Origin: Rutidosis leptorrhynchoides
Taxonomy: Eukaryota; Streptophyta; Magnoliopsida; Asterales; Asteraceae
Assembly (NCBI RefSeq): GCF_046630445.1
Contig: NC_092342.1
Span: 83,049,001-83,113,000 of the forward strand
Reading direction: 5' to 3'
DNA length: 64,000 bases
Under the pieces are notes generated by a model that was given only the letters and a program-made list of their open reading frames with translations, made no database searches and was not told the DNA's origin. Of this stretch, positions 38,531-53,785 are shown piece after piece. Made by a program: the position numbers and the translations under genes. Position 1 is the stretch's first letter, and each line of letters opens with the position of its first letter.

Positions 38531-40478
38531 TGATGTTTCGCGAGGTGTATATAAAATAGTTATTATTTTACTAGGAAAACACTATTAAATACGATACAAT
38601 TTTACACAAGATATTTATTTATTTATAGAATGGATATACTTAAACCTTGCTACAACACTTATAGGCAGTGTACCTAATCGTACAGTAGTGTAGTTTTTAG
38701 TAAGTCCGGTTCGTTCCACAGGGAAATCTTTAAACAAAGCTCAACGCTATATTAGTTTACTTTTATAAAAATACAAATATATATATAAGTAATATTATTA
38801 TTATAAAGGGGGGTTTTTACCGTTTAATGACCGGTTTGTCGATTTTAAGACTTTAGTCGCAGTTAAAACCTAATGTAAAATATAAAATAAATAGAAGACT
38901 TAAATTAAAGCGTAAAGTAAATAACGATAATGAAATTGCGAATAATAAAAATGCGATAAAATAAACTTGCGATAATTAAAAAGTGCGATAATTAGAAGTG
39001 CAATTAAATATAAAATAAAGGAAATTAAATATGATATAAAAGAATTATGCTTATTTAAACTTCCGTAATCATGATGTTTGACGTGTTGATTTTAGTTTTA
39101 TGCCCATGGGTTAATTGTCCTTTGTCCTGGATTATTTAATATGTCCGTCTGGTTTTTGTCCATAACAGTCCATCAGTCATAAATATAAATTGCAAGTGTC
39201 CTTGTCAAATTATTATTATACCCGAAGATAAATATTCCAACTAATTGGGGATTCGAATTGTAACAAGGTTTTAATACTTTGTTTAATGAATACACCAGGT
39301 TATCGACTGCGTGTAAACCAAGGTTTTACTACTTTGTTAACAATTACACCAATTACCCTTGAATGTAATTTCACCCCTGTTTTAATTATTCTAGTGGCTA
39401 TTAATCCATTCCCGTGTCCGGTTAAATGAACGATTATTCGTACATATAAATACCCCACCCATCGTGTCCGATCGAGTGTATATGGTAATTTATAGGGACG
39501 CCCAATTGTAAATCTTTATATTAACATTAACAAACTTTCATTTAGTTAAACAAATATAAAGCCCATTAATAGCCCATAGTCTAGTTTCCACAAGTGTCGT
39601 TCTTTTGTCCAAACCCCAATTATGGTACAAAGCCCTAATTACCCAATTTTAGTAATTAGCCCAACATCATGATTACTTCGTTTTAAATAAGCATAATAAT
39701 AACTTAGCTACGAGACATTAATATAAAAAGGTTGAACATAACTTACAATGATTAAAAATAGCGTAGCGTTACACGGACAGAATTTCGACTTACACCCTTA
39801 CAACATTCGCTAACATACCCTTATTATTAGAATTATAATTAAAATTAAAATATAAATTATAAATATAAATATATTTACGTATGAAGAGGAAGAAAAAAAA
39901 GATGATTAAAACTCGGCACAAAACTGGCTTTATATAGGACCTGACCAGCAATCTCACTCCATGCGACTCGCATGGATTTGTGCCTTTGGCCATGCGAGTC
40001 GCATGGCCACCCTGGATCCAGCCAAATTGGTTTGTTTTCTTCTTGCCGACGTAATATAATAATAATATATAAAATAATATATAATTATATATAATTATAT
40101 ATATATTATATTATATTCTTGTGCATAGTAGACTAGATATTTTTGGTCCGTTGCGTCGGGCGTTTCTTCTTGGCTCAGGTCCCGGTTCCGGATTTTCGGA
40201 CGTCTTCGCGTATTATTTTATATCGCGTACTTTGCGTCTTGTAACTTGTACTCTTGTCATTTTGAGACGTTCCTCATCAATATTTTGAACCTTTTTAGTT
40301 GTATCTTGTACTTTTTAGCTCTTTGGACCTTTTTGTCTTCAATTTGTCGAATCTGCCTTTTGTCTTCACTTTTTAATATTTAAACGAATATTGCTTGTAA
40401 ATCGAACAATTGCAACTAAAAGCTTGTCTTTCTTGAGGAATAATGCTATGAAATATATGTTCGTTTTTAGCATTATCA
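38531..40478 (-). mobile_element. 5' LTR of Athila element C
   Basis: 1948-bp partner of 23322-25269. As the 5' LTR it should drive the genomic RNA from the TATA box at 39937-39928, with the palindrome pair at 39959-40006 upstream on the minus strand. The target duplication TCTAT follows at 40479-40483. Confidence 0.95.
39928..40006 (-). promoter_or_regulatory. 5' LTR core promoter with paired palindromes
   Basis: CTATATAAAG (39937-39928, minus) is the TATA box. The palindromes lie at 39959-39975 and 39990-40006. The arrangement is identical to the left LTR and is the probable start region of element C transcripts. Confidence 0.7.
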
Positions 40479-40483
40479 TCTAT

Positions 40484-41378
40484 ATAGTAACACTTAAGTA
40501 CACTAAGTATAATATCACTTATATAAATATTACTTTTCTTGAAAAATGATCACTGTTAATATAGTTTACTTTATTAATAAACAAACTTATGTCTATTAGA
40601 CATTAACTAATCGAACATTATATCTTTAGGTTGAGATCTCTGATTTCATACTCCGTTCTTATTACTTGCGTGGAATATCTACCTGCTATTAAGGTGAACT
40701 TCATAGCCCCTCTTTTTACTATTTCTTAACTATTTTATAACTTTGGGGTGAGACACATGCTTGTTTTTTTTAAACTGTTTTACGCTTAGACACAAGTACT
40801 CGCAAACTGTTTAACTGTGCTGACATGCTTTGATTCATGCTAAATCCCTACCATGATATCGTTAATTGCTACGTATAAAGGCAAGCTTAGTTATTATGAA
40901 TAGCGCTATTGAGAGTGACGTATCTAACCATTTGACCGTTGGTCTTTGGTTACATAATAATGATTAAACGACACTGACAGTTCAAGGTGTCCTGGGGTAA
41001 CTTAGTTTACGTCTTGATATCATAACTTCAGCATTTACTTTTGATAACTAAATCTTTTGGTCTAAAATTATATATATTAAACCTATGTTGTTCACTCAAC
41101 CATTTTGGTTGACACTTTAAGCATGTTTTGTCTCAGGTGAAGATTGCTAAAGATTAATTGCTATTTCGACTTTGCTGCTTTTGGAGTCCGCATATATACA
41201 TTCATATTATTGCATTAGAACATTAAAGTATACAATTGTAATGACTTAGTGCTTTTCGCTGTTTTAATACATTGGTTTATATTAAAAACGTCTCATATAG
41301 AGTCGTTCTTGTTTATAAATACTTGTGTTGTGATATTGTGAAGTCATATTACCCCAGCCCTATTTGGGGGTATGACAG
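40484..41378 (+). mobile_element. 5' LTR of element B, second part
   Basis: Continues the match to the 3' LTR (46883-47770) after element C. It contains the U5 hairpin CAACCATTTTGGTTG (41098-41112) and ends TATGACA just before the primer site. Confidence 0.9.
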
Positions 41379-41381
41379 AGT

Positions 41382-41393
41382 GGTATCAGAGCC
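41382..41393 (+). other. Primer binding site of element B (tRNA-iMet)
   Basis: TGGTATCAGAGC, three bases after the LTR end. It sets the plus orientation of element B. Confidence 0.9.
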
Positions 41394-41578
41394 AGGTTGT
41401 TATAGAGAACCAGGATTGCATTCTATGTGTGCCTTATGTGTTAGTTAGGTGCCTTAGCAATCTATAGGACTATAACCTTTCCTGTTTTAGTTCTAGTGCA
41501 TTTTTTCCTTAAATTTTATTCGTGCTTTTGCGTCATCTTTAGAACCTACCTAATCATCTCTCTTTCAATTCATTTAGG

Positions 41579-42475
41579 ATGTCTCGCAATAGCCCGATCA
41601 TCATCTCCGACAACGAGTCCGATGGATCCTACTCCGAAAGATCTGTCCACACACTGACTTATGGACCCGTTTCCCCGCCATTTTCACCAACTCACCCAAA
41701 CTATGTCCCTGCTAGTCCACCACACTACCCTCATTTGGAAGAATCCCACACTAATGATAACTATGATGGGGATGACGAGGAAGAAGAGTTTGTGGAGGAG
41801 AGAATTGAAGAAGAAGAAGTTGAGGAAGAATCCAAGTGTGAGTCCTCTGTTCAAGGCAATGGCAACAAAGGCGTACCGCGAAACCTTTCGACTATTCATT
41901 CTCATCAAAGTTTTATAAGCTACCCGCCCCCTACATACAAGAGTACTGAAAGAACTGGGATCAGTAATATAGAAATGGTGAATGCTGATCGCATGAGCTA
42001 CACCAACCGATTTCAAGAGTTTGCTCTCATGGCTACTCCCGAGTATCTAGGGATCCAATGCTACATCAATGGATTGCCTAGTGAAGTCCGAAGAGATGTT
42101 ATTTTGGAGAACCCGGGGACCATACATGAAGCTGATTGCATGGCAAGCTATTTCATCGACAAACATAAGGAGAAAGAAGATGCAAAAAGGAAAAGAGAAG
42201 GAATGGGGCAAGAAAATTTTAAAAGCAAATTCAACAAGTTGTATAAAGGAAAACGTCCTTATTGCAAGAGATGTGAGAAACATCATGAGGGATGGTGTAA
42301 GGCCAAGTGCACCAAGTGTGAGAAGGTGGGTCACGTAGCCAAGAAGTGTAGAGTTGTTATCCCATCAATCAAAACTCCAGCAAATGTAACCGTTCCTACT
42401 TGCTATAACTGCGGAGGAGTAGGGCATTTCAAAAATCAATGTTCGGATAAGAAGAAGAATGAAGAGGCACAATGA
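41579..42475 (+). pseudogene. Element B gag, shortened (298 aa open frame)
   Basis: Starts with MSRNSPIIISDNESDGS, 186 bp after the primer site. A Pro-rich then strongly acidic N-terminus (to about residue 88) is followed by only the tail of the capsid domain (residues about 140-205, with IQCYINGLPSEVRRDV). Two CCHC zinc knuckles come next (CTKCEKVGHVAKKC about 243-256 and CYNCGGVGHFKNQC about 275-288), preceded by a Cys/His-rich CKRCEKHHEGWC. The knuckles bind the element RNA during packaging. Compared with related gags about 100 residues of the capsid core appear to be deleted, without breaking the frame. A remaining packaging role is possible but unproven. Confidence 0.75.
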
Positions 42476-42980
42476 AGAGTTTTTGGAAACCCCTAGACAT
42501 TTAAATTTTTCATTTTCATAGTGTTCTTTATGTTACCATTTAGTACTTTTATATTTTGGAGGATTTCGTTAAGTTCCTGTAATACTCTGGTTAGTTTCTT
42601 TTACTGGTTATTTTTCTTTTAAATGAATGAATGATGTTATTTTCTTTTCTTTCATTCCATTGAATAGTTTACCTCAAAGAAGATGAATATTGACTAGATG
42701 ACATAGTAGTAACTTTATGGAGTGATAAAAGTATGATTTAGAATAATATAACGACACTTGATCAACGTAGTTATATTATGATAAGTCATACAGAAATCCT
42801 AATGGATCATGATGGGAATAAGATTTGATCAACCTTAGGACCATTGTGTACCATTACGTACTCCCTATCACTATATTGTCAAACTAAAAATATTAACCCT
42901 AGATATCATAATATCCTTCACTTGTCAATTATCCACGCCCGGTGCTGTACCTATTGCATAGGTGCCATACCTCTTAGCTC
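42476..42980 (+). mobile_element. Decayed sequence between gag and RT of element B
   Basis: The protease region expected here is not recognisable. The sequence is AT-rich with no supported frame. Confidence 0.5.
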
Positions 42981-42984
42981 CACC

Positions 42985-43620
42985 TGAAATGAAGGAATCA
43001 TCCAGCCAACTCCAAGAGCTTTTGGAGAAAGGTTTCATTCGTCTTAGCTTGCCTCCGTAAGGAGCACCCATTCTATTTGTTAAATAGAAAGATGGCACGT
43101 TGAGGATATGTATTTATTACCAAGAACTCAACAAGCTAACCATGAAAAATCGTTATCCATTCCCGCTTATTGATGACCTGTTTGACCAACTGCAAGGATC
43201 AAGTATCTATTTGAAGATTGATCTTAGGTCGGGTCATCATCAATTGAGAGTCAAGGAAACCGATGTTTCTAAGACTCCCTTACTAACTCGTTATAGACAT
43301 TATGAGTTTCTTGTCATGCCTTTTGGTTTAACCAATGCTCCTGCTGTATTCATGGATCTTATGAACCATGCATGCAAACCCTATCTTGATAAATTCATAA
43401 TAGTCTTCATTGATGACATCTTAATCTACTCCAAGAACGAGAAAGAACATGAGCAACATTTGCGATTGATTCTAGAGCTCTTAAAGAAGGAACAACTGTA
43501 TGTCAAGTTTTTCCGAGTGTGAACTTTGGCTACAAATCGTACAATTCCTTAGACATGTAGTTAATAGTGAAGGAATACATGTCGATCCTATAAAAATCAC
43601 CGCTATTCAGAAATTTTTCG
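42985..43620 (+). pseudogene. Element B reverse transcriptase fragment
   Basis: The plus strand encodes LQELLEKGFIRLSLPP, a stop, then GAPILFVK, a second stop, and an open 140-codon stretch (43100-43522). That stretch has the RT finger-palm motifs: [34 protein letters not shown] and the intact catalytic [10 protein letters not shown]. After the stop at 43520-43522 a few diverged residues continue in another frame. The thumb, RNase H and integrase core are missing. Loss of most of pol makes element B dependent on other elements. Confidence 0.85.
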
Positions 43621-43809
43621 AGAACTAGTCATGGATGAAGTCCATAGGACTAGATATTTTAATCACCTAGGCTCTTTTAGCCAAAATTTCATGCATCATC
43701 AGCTCTCACTCAAATAGATCCCCGCTGTAATTAAGTGTAGACTTTGCTCTAACAAAACGATGACCGAATAATAATTCTTAGTCAACACTTCCTGTTAAAT
43801 AAAGTTCAT

Positions 43810-44062
43810 ACATTTCACATCTCGAATCTTAAAAAGTGTCTTACTGACGACATACTCGTTATTCCCTTGAATGATCTTCGCATTAATTTCACTTCATCGA
43901 AAAACCTATAGAAGTTGTGGATCGTGAGGTTAAACGTTTGAAACAAAGCTCTATTCTGGTTGTTAAGATAGAGGCCCGAGTATACCTAGGAACGTGAATA
44001 CCGGATGAAGCGGAAATATCCCCATCTATTCTCAAACGTTAATACATCCGAGAAGTCTTACT
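43810..44062 (+). pseudogene. Element B integrase tail/chromodomain remnant
   Basis: Frames here give ISNLKKCLTDDILVIPLNDL, then FIEKPIEVVDREVKRLKQ and, after a small deletion, remnants equivalent to MKRKYPHLF. This matches the tail at 9981-10265. The gap from the RT fragment shows an internal deletion of RNase H and the integrase core. Confidence 0.75.
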
Positions 44063-44063
44063 G

Positions 44064-44100
44064 AAACTTCGGGACGAAGTTTAAATTAACGGGGAGGTAC
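44064..44100 (+). other. Polypurine tract of element B
   Basis: CTTCGGGACGAAGTTT and ACGGGGAGGTAC end directly at the 3' LTR start (44101). Confidence 0.75.
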
Positions 44101-47770
<3,670 letters not shown>

Positions 47771-47775
47771 GAAAT

Positions 47776-48805
<1,030 letters not shown>

Positions 48806-48809
48806 CTTA

Positions 48810-48986
48810 CCGTTTAGGCTCGCGAGCTTAAACGAGCTCGACATCTGAAGCTCGAGCTCGAGCTCGTTTGCTAAACGAGCTCTATCTTAAGCTCGAACTC
48901 GGGCTCGAGCTTGTTTAGGCTCGGCTCGAATCGAGTTTTTAACGAGCCGAGCTCGAGTAGCTCACGAGTAGCTCGGCTCATTTACG
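48810..48986. repeat. Right subterminal repeat of hAT-like element
   Basis: GAGCTCG/CGAGCTC-rich stretch ending GGCTCATTTACG, the inverted counterpart of 20257-20420. Confidence 0.6.
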
Positions 48987-49997
48987 TTGGTCCCTGAAGT
49001 TTCTTAAAAATTTCACTCATAATCCTCTTCATCATATTAATAATTAATAATAATGATAATTAAAAAAATCCAAACGGACATATTCTCCGAGTGCTACTAT
49101 GATTCTTACAAAAGAAGAAATCGATCAAGAATTGGAGAAAACAAGATTGAGGGGTGCGCGCTTCGCTACTGACAATTGTATGCGATTACAATGGTTATTG
49201 ACTACAGATCGAATGATAATTTTTTGCAGCCAAATTGACTTGTATAGTTGATGTGTTTGCTGGATTTATGGCACGTCATATACAAATAAGAAAAGTACCT
49301 TAAAACAGATATCGTAACAAAAAGATTCTAGTAACAAAAATACAATGGTCAAATTTCTACCCAAATTGATCAACTGAACCTGTCATATATCATGAAGGTA
49401 ACATAAGTAAGATAAAATCCATACAAAGCTTCATCGTAAATAATATATCATGAAGATCCGATCTCACCATATGCCGAACTTTATCGGCTCACAGGCTCCG
49501 GAATTCAGAAATTCGGACCAATTCTTATTATCCATCAATTGAAAAAAGAGTACATACAATATTTGGACAAGCATAGGCTTACATGAAAATGTCTGACTAT
49601 AAATTAGATCTTCGGCCCTAATTTGACACCCAAAAAAGCACGCTCATATCTGGAATATAGGGATTAGGACTGAAGAAAATCCAAAATCCGCCATGGCTGC
49701 AGACACATACGGTTGCACAAATCTTGTGCCATTCGGGCGTTGCTTCGCCAAGATACGGGTCGAATCTTCAATATCCCCTAATCATTTGGTCAGATAATAG
49801 CTCCGATCATCACAGCGTTTGTTTAGTATACACCACTACTATCAACGGAACAACCATCATCACTACCATCGTCACGAACATCATCATAAGCATCGTTAGC
49901 ACCAGCAAACCACAAAACAGAAAACGATGAGGATGAGGATGACAATATATAATTTTAGGAAAAAATAGAAAACGGTGAGGATGACGATGAGGATGAC

Positions 49998-50082
49998 GAC
50001 CATCATCACAAGCATCGTTGAATCCGTTTACTCCAAGTGCTAGTGCTTCTTTAGAGAATCTGAGGGTTGTTTCAGCAACAAC
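49998..50082 (-). pseudogene. Exon-like fragment, unidentified
   Basis: On the minus strand a splice-acceptor-like TGATGCAG is followed by an open stretch reading VVAETTLRFSKEALALGVNG. It then runs into GATGAC-type repeats. The composition looks like captured coding sequence but I do not recognise the protein. Confidence 0.25.
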
Positions 50083-50640
50083 CTGCATCACAGCGAACAG
50101 GTTACAAAAAGCACAACATAGACTATTTTTAAATAAATTATAACGCCAGTATGATGCTTCCTTTTTTTAATAAATTATAACGCCAGTATGATGCTTTTTT
50201 ACACATAAAAAAACAAACATATAAAAAAATTATTTCATCTCTAATTTCCTTTATAATATAGATGCAGTATTACCTCGTTAATTGAAAAAACTTGTGGCAT
50301 GTAAGTGACTACTTCACGATACTTCAAATAATCTATCATACTAAATTGTTCAACCAATTAAAATCAAGCAAGTAGAGTGGTAAATAGATATAGGGTAATG
50401 TATTTCAAGACAATAGAGTCCAAAACCCACCAAGGTACATGTCAGCCCTTCAATAATCTGTCTATCAATAAAACTATCAACGTTACATGCACAATCAACA
50501 ACATACAACCAAACAGTTGTATTATCATTTTAAATGTTTATAAGCATATAACGATTATCGATTACCTTTTTGTGAAGTTCAAAGATGGATTCATGCATGC
50601 GTTGGTTCTGTATAAACCGTAAACGAATGAAATCGAACCC

Positions 50641-50709
50641 TACGACTCCCCAAGTTAGTGGAGGCCAAGTATCTGGTTTCATAATTTGAACACGGATCTT
50701 CCATGTATC
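50641..50709 (-). pseudogene. CHLG: Exon fragment resembling chlorophyll synthase
   Basis: The minus strand has a pyrimidine-rich tract and acceptor GTACAG, followed by 23 codons whose core is WKIRVQIMKPDTWPPLTWGV. Chlorophyll synthase, the plastid prenyltransferase that attaches the phytyl tail to chlorophyllide, has a very similar WKIR...KP.TWPPL.WGVV segment near the start of its mature part. After WGVV the similarity stops: the next bases, GTAGGG, could be the original donor, or a rearrangement point. No other exon of that gene is visible nearby, so this is a captured fragment and not a gene. Confidence 0.5.
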
Positions 50710-51049
50710 CTGTACCGAGAACAAAAACAAACTCCATTAAGATTCAAAATTAAGTTATCACGTCATTAATAATTATTGTATGTGTGGGCAACACCTTTAG
50801 CTTAGCACATTGATTATTACAAAAATAATAAAAATAAATAAATACAGAAGGAAGGGAAAAAAAAGGTGTTTGTGTGCCAGCCTACTTAACAAGGACCATT
50901 TTGATCAATACCAGCAACAAATTTATTTCAACCCGAGCATGTTTTTACCTTTCACCCAACTTTTCTGACCCGTCCATCTTGCCACCTCAATTTCGAATAA
51001 CGCGGGTTGCTGAGTTGCTAACTGGGTACAAAACACCATCCTTTTTATA

Positions 51050-51125
51050 TATATAAATTGTGAGGATTCAAAACTCAAGACCTTTTAAAACCCCTTACTA
51101 TACACTTAACCAAGTCTTGGTCATA
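51050..51125 (-). repeat. Weak tRNA-like segment
   Basis: The minus strand contains GACTTGGTTAAGTGTATAG and CTTGAGTTTTGAATCC at SINE-like spacing, with a degenerate B box. Low support. Confidence 0.25.
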
Positions 51126-52328
51126 ATCCAATTAATAAAGACAAATTATGTGTCAATAGAGGATAATTCAAAGGTGAAAATCAGAAAATATGGATAATAA
51201 TATACCAGTGAGAAGCTAGGGAATGGACCATATACTGCAATATGTGTTCACGTGTTCATTAAACCAAGACTGTTCATGCAATATGATTGCAAAAGACCAA
51301 ACTAAGCCAACATGATAAAGTCGCGACATTTGATTCAAACTCATCGCATATCAACCTCCAAAACCTAGTCCATGCCAAAAAACAATAAGAATCAACTAAA
51401 GAGAGTGTGTGGAATCATACAAAATTGAATTTCAAGAGAAAGCACAAATAAGAATATTAAAAAAGATAGCAGAAAATAAACCCATTTGGTGAGATGTTGA
51501 TTGATTGTGCTCACAATGTTGAAGACTCATCCATTGTACGAAAAAGTAAAGTACTTTATTAACATTACTCAAATTTAAGGCGTATTTCCAGTGATCCATA
51601 AAAAAAGAATAGGAAAGAATCTTACTTCTAATTTCGGGGCTCATCAACAAACTTTTTGGCTATTATCCATACCAATGAAATGAAACCTATTATGAAAATA
51701 TGTAAGTAAACATAAAGAAACCATATTATAAAATTGTATGCTGCCTAAAAATGTGTTAACTGTAGTATTATTTAACACAATTACAACAACAATTAAATGT
51801 AAAAAAAGAGCCAAAATAGCATACCTCCAGTGGTAACAACTTTTGAGAGATAATTCATTGAGTTTCCATATCAATAACTGTAGTATTATACCATATATCA
51901 ATAATTCTACCGTAATGGATATTATACCATGTATAAATACCTATTTATATTTATATGTGTATAATAAGTAAATAACGAATTAAAAATTAAATTCAGATGA
52001 AATTTTTTACTTAAATTAAAGTTTCAATTTCAACATCTATTGATATTTAAACCCTAAAATTGACAAAAATCGACAGCTAAATCGTTTAAGAAAGTAAAAA
52101 AGAAAGCAAAGAGAGAACAAACCATCAATAGAGATAGATACAACTCCCCTTCAGCTACGATAATTCTCTAAGTCACCGTTCATCACCATTCATGACCACC
52201 AATATTTTAGAACCCAAATTTATAGCGCTCACAATCGCACCGAATCTGAGACTAAAATTACGAAGTCGAAAGAAAACCTAATTTGTGAAGGACGGTAATG
52301 GACATCACCAGAGCCAGCGAGCGTAGTC

Positions 52329-52466
52329 ATGTTGGAACAATTTTTGGGATCGTATAAGTTGAAGAAGATGGGTCGAAGGGATGGGCTGAAGAAGGGAAAA
52401 TCGCCAGATGAAGAAGAGGAAAAATTGCAGAAGCATCTGGAGCATTTAGCTATCGACGAATGGTAA
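52329..52466 (+). CDS. Small ORF, 45 aa, hypothetical
   Basis: ATG at 52329 opens a 45-codon frame starting MLEQFLGSYKLKKMGRRDG, with a basic middle and an acidic stretch (SPDEEEEK), ending HLAIDEW before TAATAA. I do not recognise it. It could be an exon or leader fragment of a captured gene, or chance. Confidence 0.25.
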   Translation: MLEQFLGSYKLKKMGRRDGLKKGKSPDEEEEKLQKHLEHLAIDEW

Positions 52467-52558
52467 TAAATATAGTTTTGCCGCTACATCGCCACCATAG
52501 TTTTTGATTGGGTTTATTCTTTTTGTTTATGATGAGAGAAAGAGGATATTAGATCAAG

Positions 52559-52640
52559 AAGGTAAGGGAGAAGGTATAGGAGAAGGTAAGGGAGAAGGTA
52601 TATGAGATGGTAAGGGAGGAGGTGAGGGAGAAGAGATGGC
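52559..52640. repeat. Short purine-rich minisatellite
   Basis: Units of 11-13 bp resembling GGTAAGGGAGAA and GGTATAGGAGAA are repeated about six times. Confidence 0.8.
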
Positions 52641-53284
52641 TGAACAGGAGACGCTCGATGTTTTTTTTTTAGCGCGTAATAATAAGTGGGAAAAGGAAGG
52701 GAAATGTTGGGGAGGCAAAAATGGTGAATAGTGGTTTTTTGTCCAATGGGGAGCAAGCAAATAGAGTGACAAATAGAAGATATATAATGCTAAGTATGAC
52801 TCAACAACAAGCTGTTGCAATTGCAATAAAGGCACTTGAAGAAGCTGCTGCAACAAGCTGCTGCAACTGCTGTTTGCATATAGTAAAATGTTTTGTATAT
52901 AATTATATTAAGATTTTATCACACTTCTCGTTGTTATTCGTTTGATTATTTAAATTCAGATTGAATTAAATTTACTGGATGTGATATTACAATGTTATGG
53001 TGGCCTACTATAACTTCATAGTGGTCATTCATTTAGTAGCAATTGAAATTGAAAGTCACGAAATATACTTTTCCTCATGAGGTATAAATTGAAATTGAAA
53101 CTTTAAACTGAAGTACCCACGATATTTGTGCTATTTTTAAGTTAGAACAAGTTTTCTGCTCATGAAATGTGAAATATCTGTTTAGGTTAAAATCTCTTCG
53201 GATATATGTTAATCGATGCTACAGAAATTCAGTTTAATCAATTTTAAAGCTTCATTCGGTCAGATTGAAAGTTTCATTGAAGTT

Positions 53285-53509
53285 TCATCTTGAAGATGAT
53301 GAAGAGGATCTTTGTTGCAATCTTTTAAGAAACTTCAAGGACAATCGTTTATTTTTGACTAACGGAGAATTTAGCAAAAGTTAAGTCAGGGACTAAATTG
53401 GGACATTATTTGGCATTTAAGGATGATTTATGCAGTTTTGTTAACACATTGACGATTTGGACAAAAAACCATAAACACATGAACGATTTGGGCAATTTAG
53501 TCTTAATTA
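53285..53509 (-). repeat. Right terminal inverted repeat of long-TIR element
   Basis: The reverse complement matches 20126-20256 (outer part) and 48987-49035 (inner part, with CCTCTTCATCAT). About 34 bp between those two parts are present here but missing on the left, probably lost when the hAT-like element inserted. Confidence 0.65.
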
Positions 53510-53541
53510 GGAGTACTAAATTTTTAAACTACTAATGTACG

Positions 53542-53785
53542 TGAGAAGTTTATCATGATCAAAATGAACAGAATTGAAAGATCAATTTCATTGATTTGAA
53601 GAACAGAATTACAGAATTGATTAAGTTACCACAGAAATGGTTATGAGCCCTAATATAACAGCTCAACCGCCACTAACAACCTAACTATGAAAGTTACAAG
53701 AACAGTCCCTATTCTACAAACTATTTACAGATTAATCCTTAAACTTGCATTTGACTTTATTTGACTTGTTTTTAACTTTGCTATA
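53542..53785 (-). mobile_element. 3' LTR of copia element D
   Basis: 244 bp. The minus-strand start TATAGCAAAG follows the polypurine tract at 53798-53786. Confidence 0.95.

Larger units (their letters stand above)
23322..40478 (-). mobile_element. Athila-type LTR retrotransposon (element C), 17.2 kb
   Basis: The two LTRs are 1948 bp each (23322-25269 and 38531-40478) and start TGATGTTTCGCG and end GCATTATCA as written on the plus strand. The element is flanked by the 5-bp duplication TCTAT (23317-23321 and 40479-40483). It is read on the minus strand: 5' LTR (right), primer site 38505-38521, a 1.4-kb leader, gag-pol 37118-31512, an extra ORF 31339-30923, a spliced ORF 29715-27353, a 2-kb 3' region, a polypurine tract and the 3' LTR (left). 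The gag type and the extra downstream ORFs place it in the Athila lineage. Confidence 0.95.
48987..53285. mobile_element. Interior of long-TIR element (possible gene-capturing element)
   Basis: The first about 50 bp match the inner part of the right inverted repeat; the rest is the element's interior. It is less repetitive than the flanks and holds exon-like fragments (49998-50082 and 50641-50709, minus), an SINE-like stretch (51050-51125), a small plus-strand ORF (52329-52466) and a short minisatellite (52559-52640). No transposase is recognised. Stretches 49040-49990, 50090-50640, 51130-52320 and 52880-53280 hold nothing else I can support. Confidence 0.5.
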
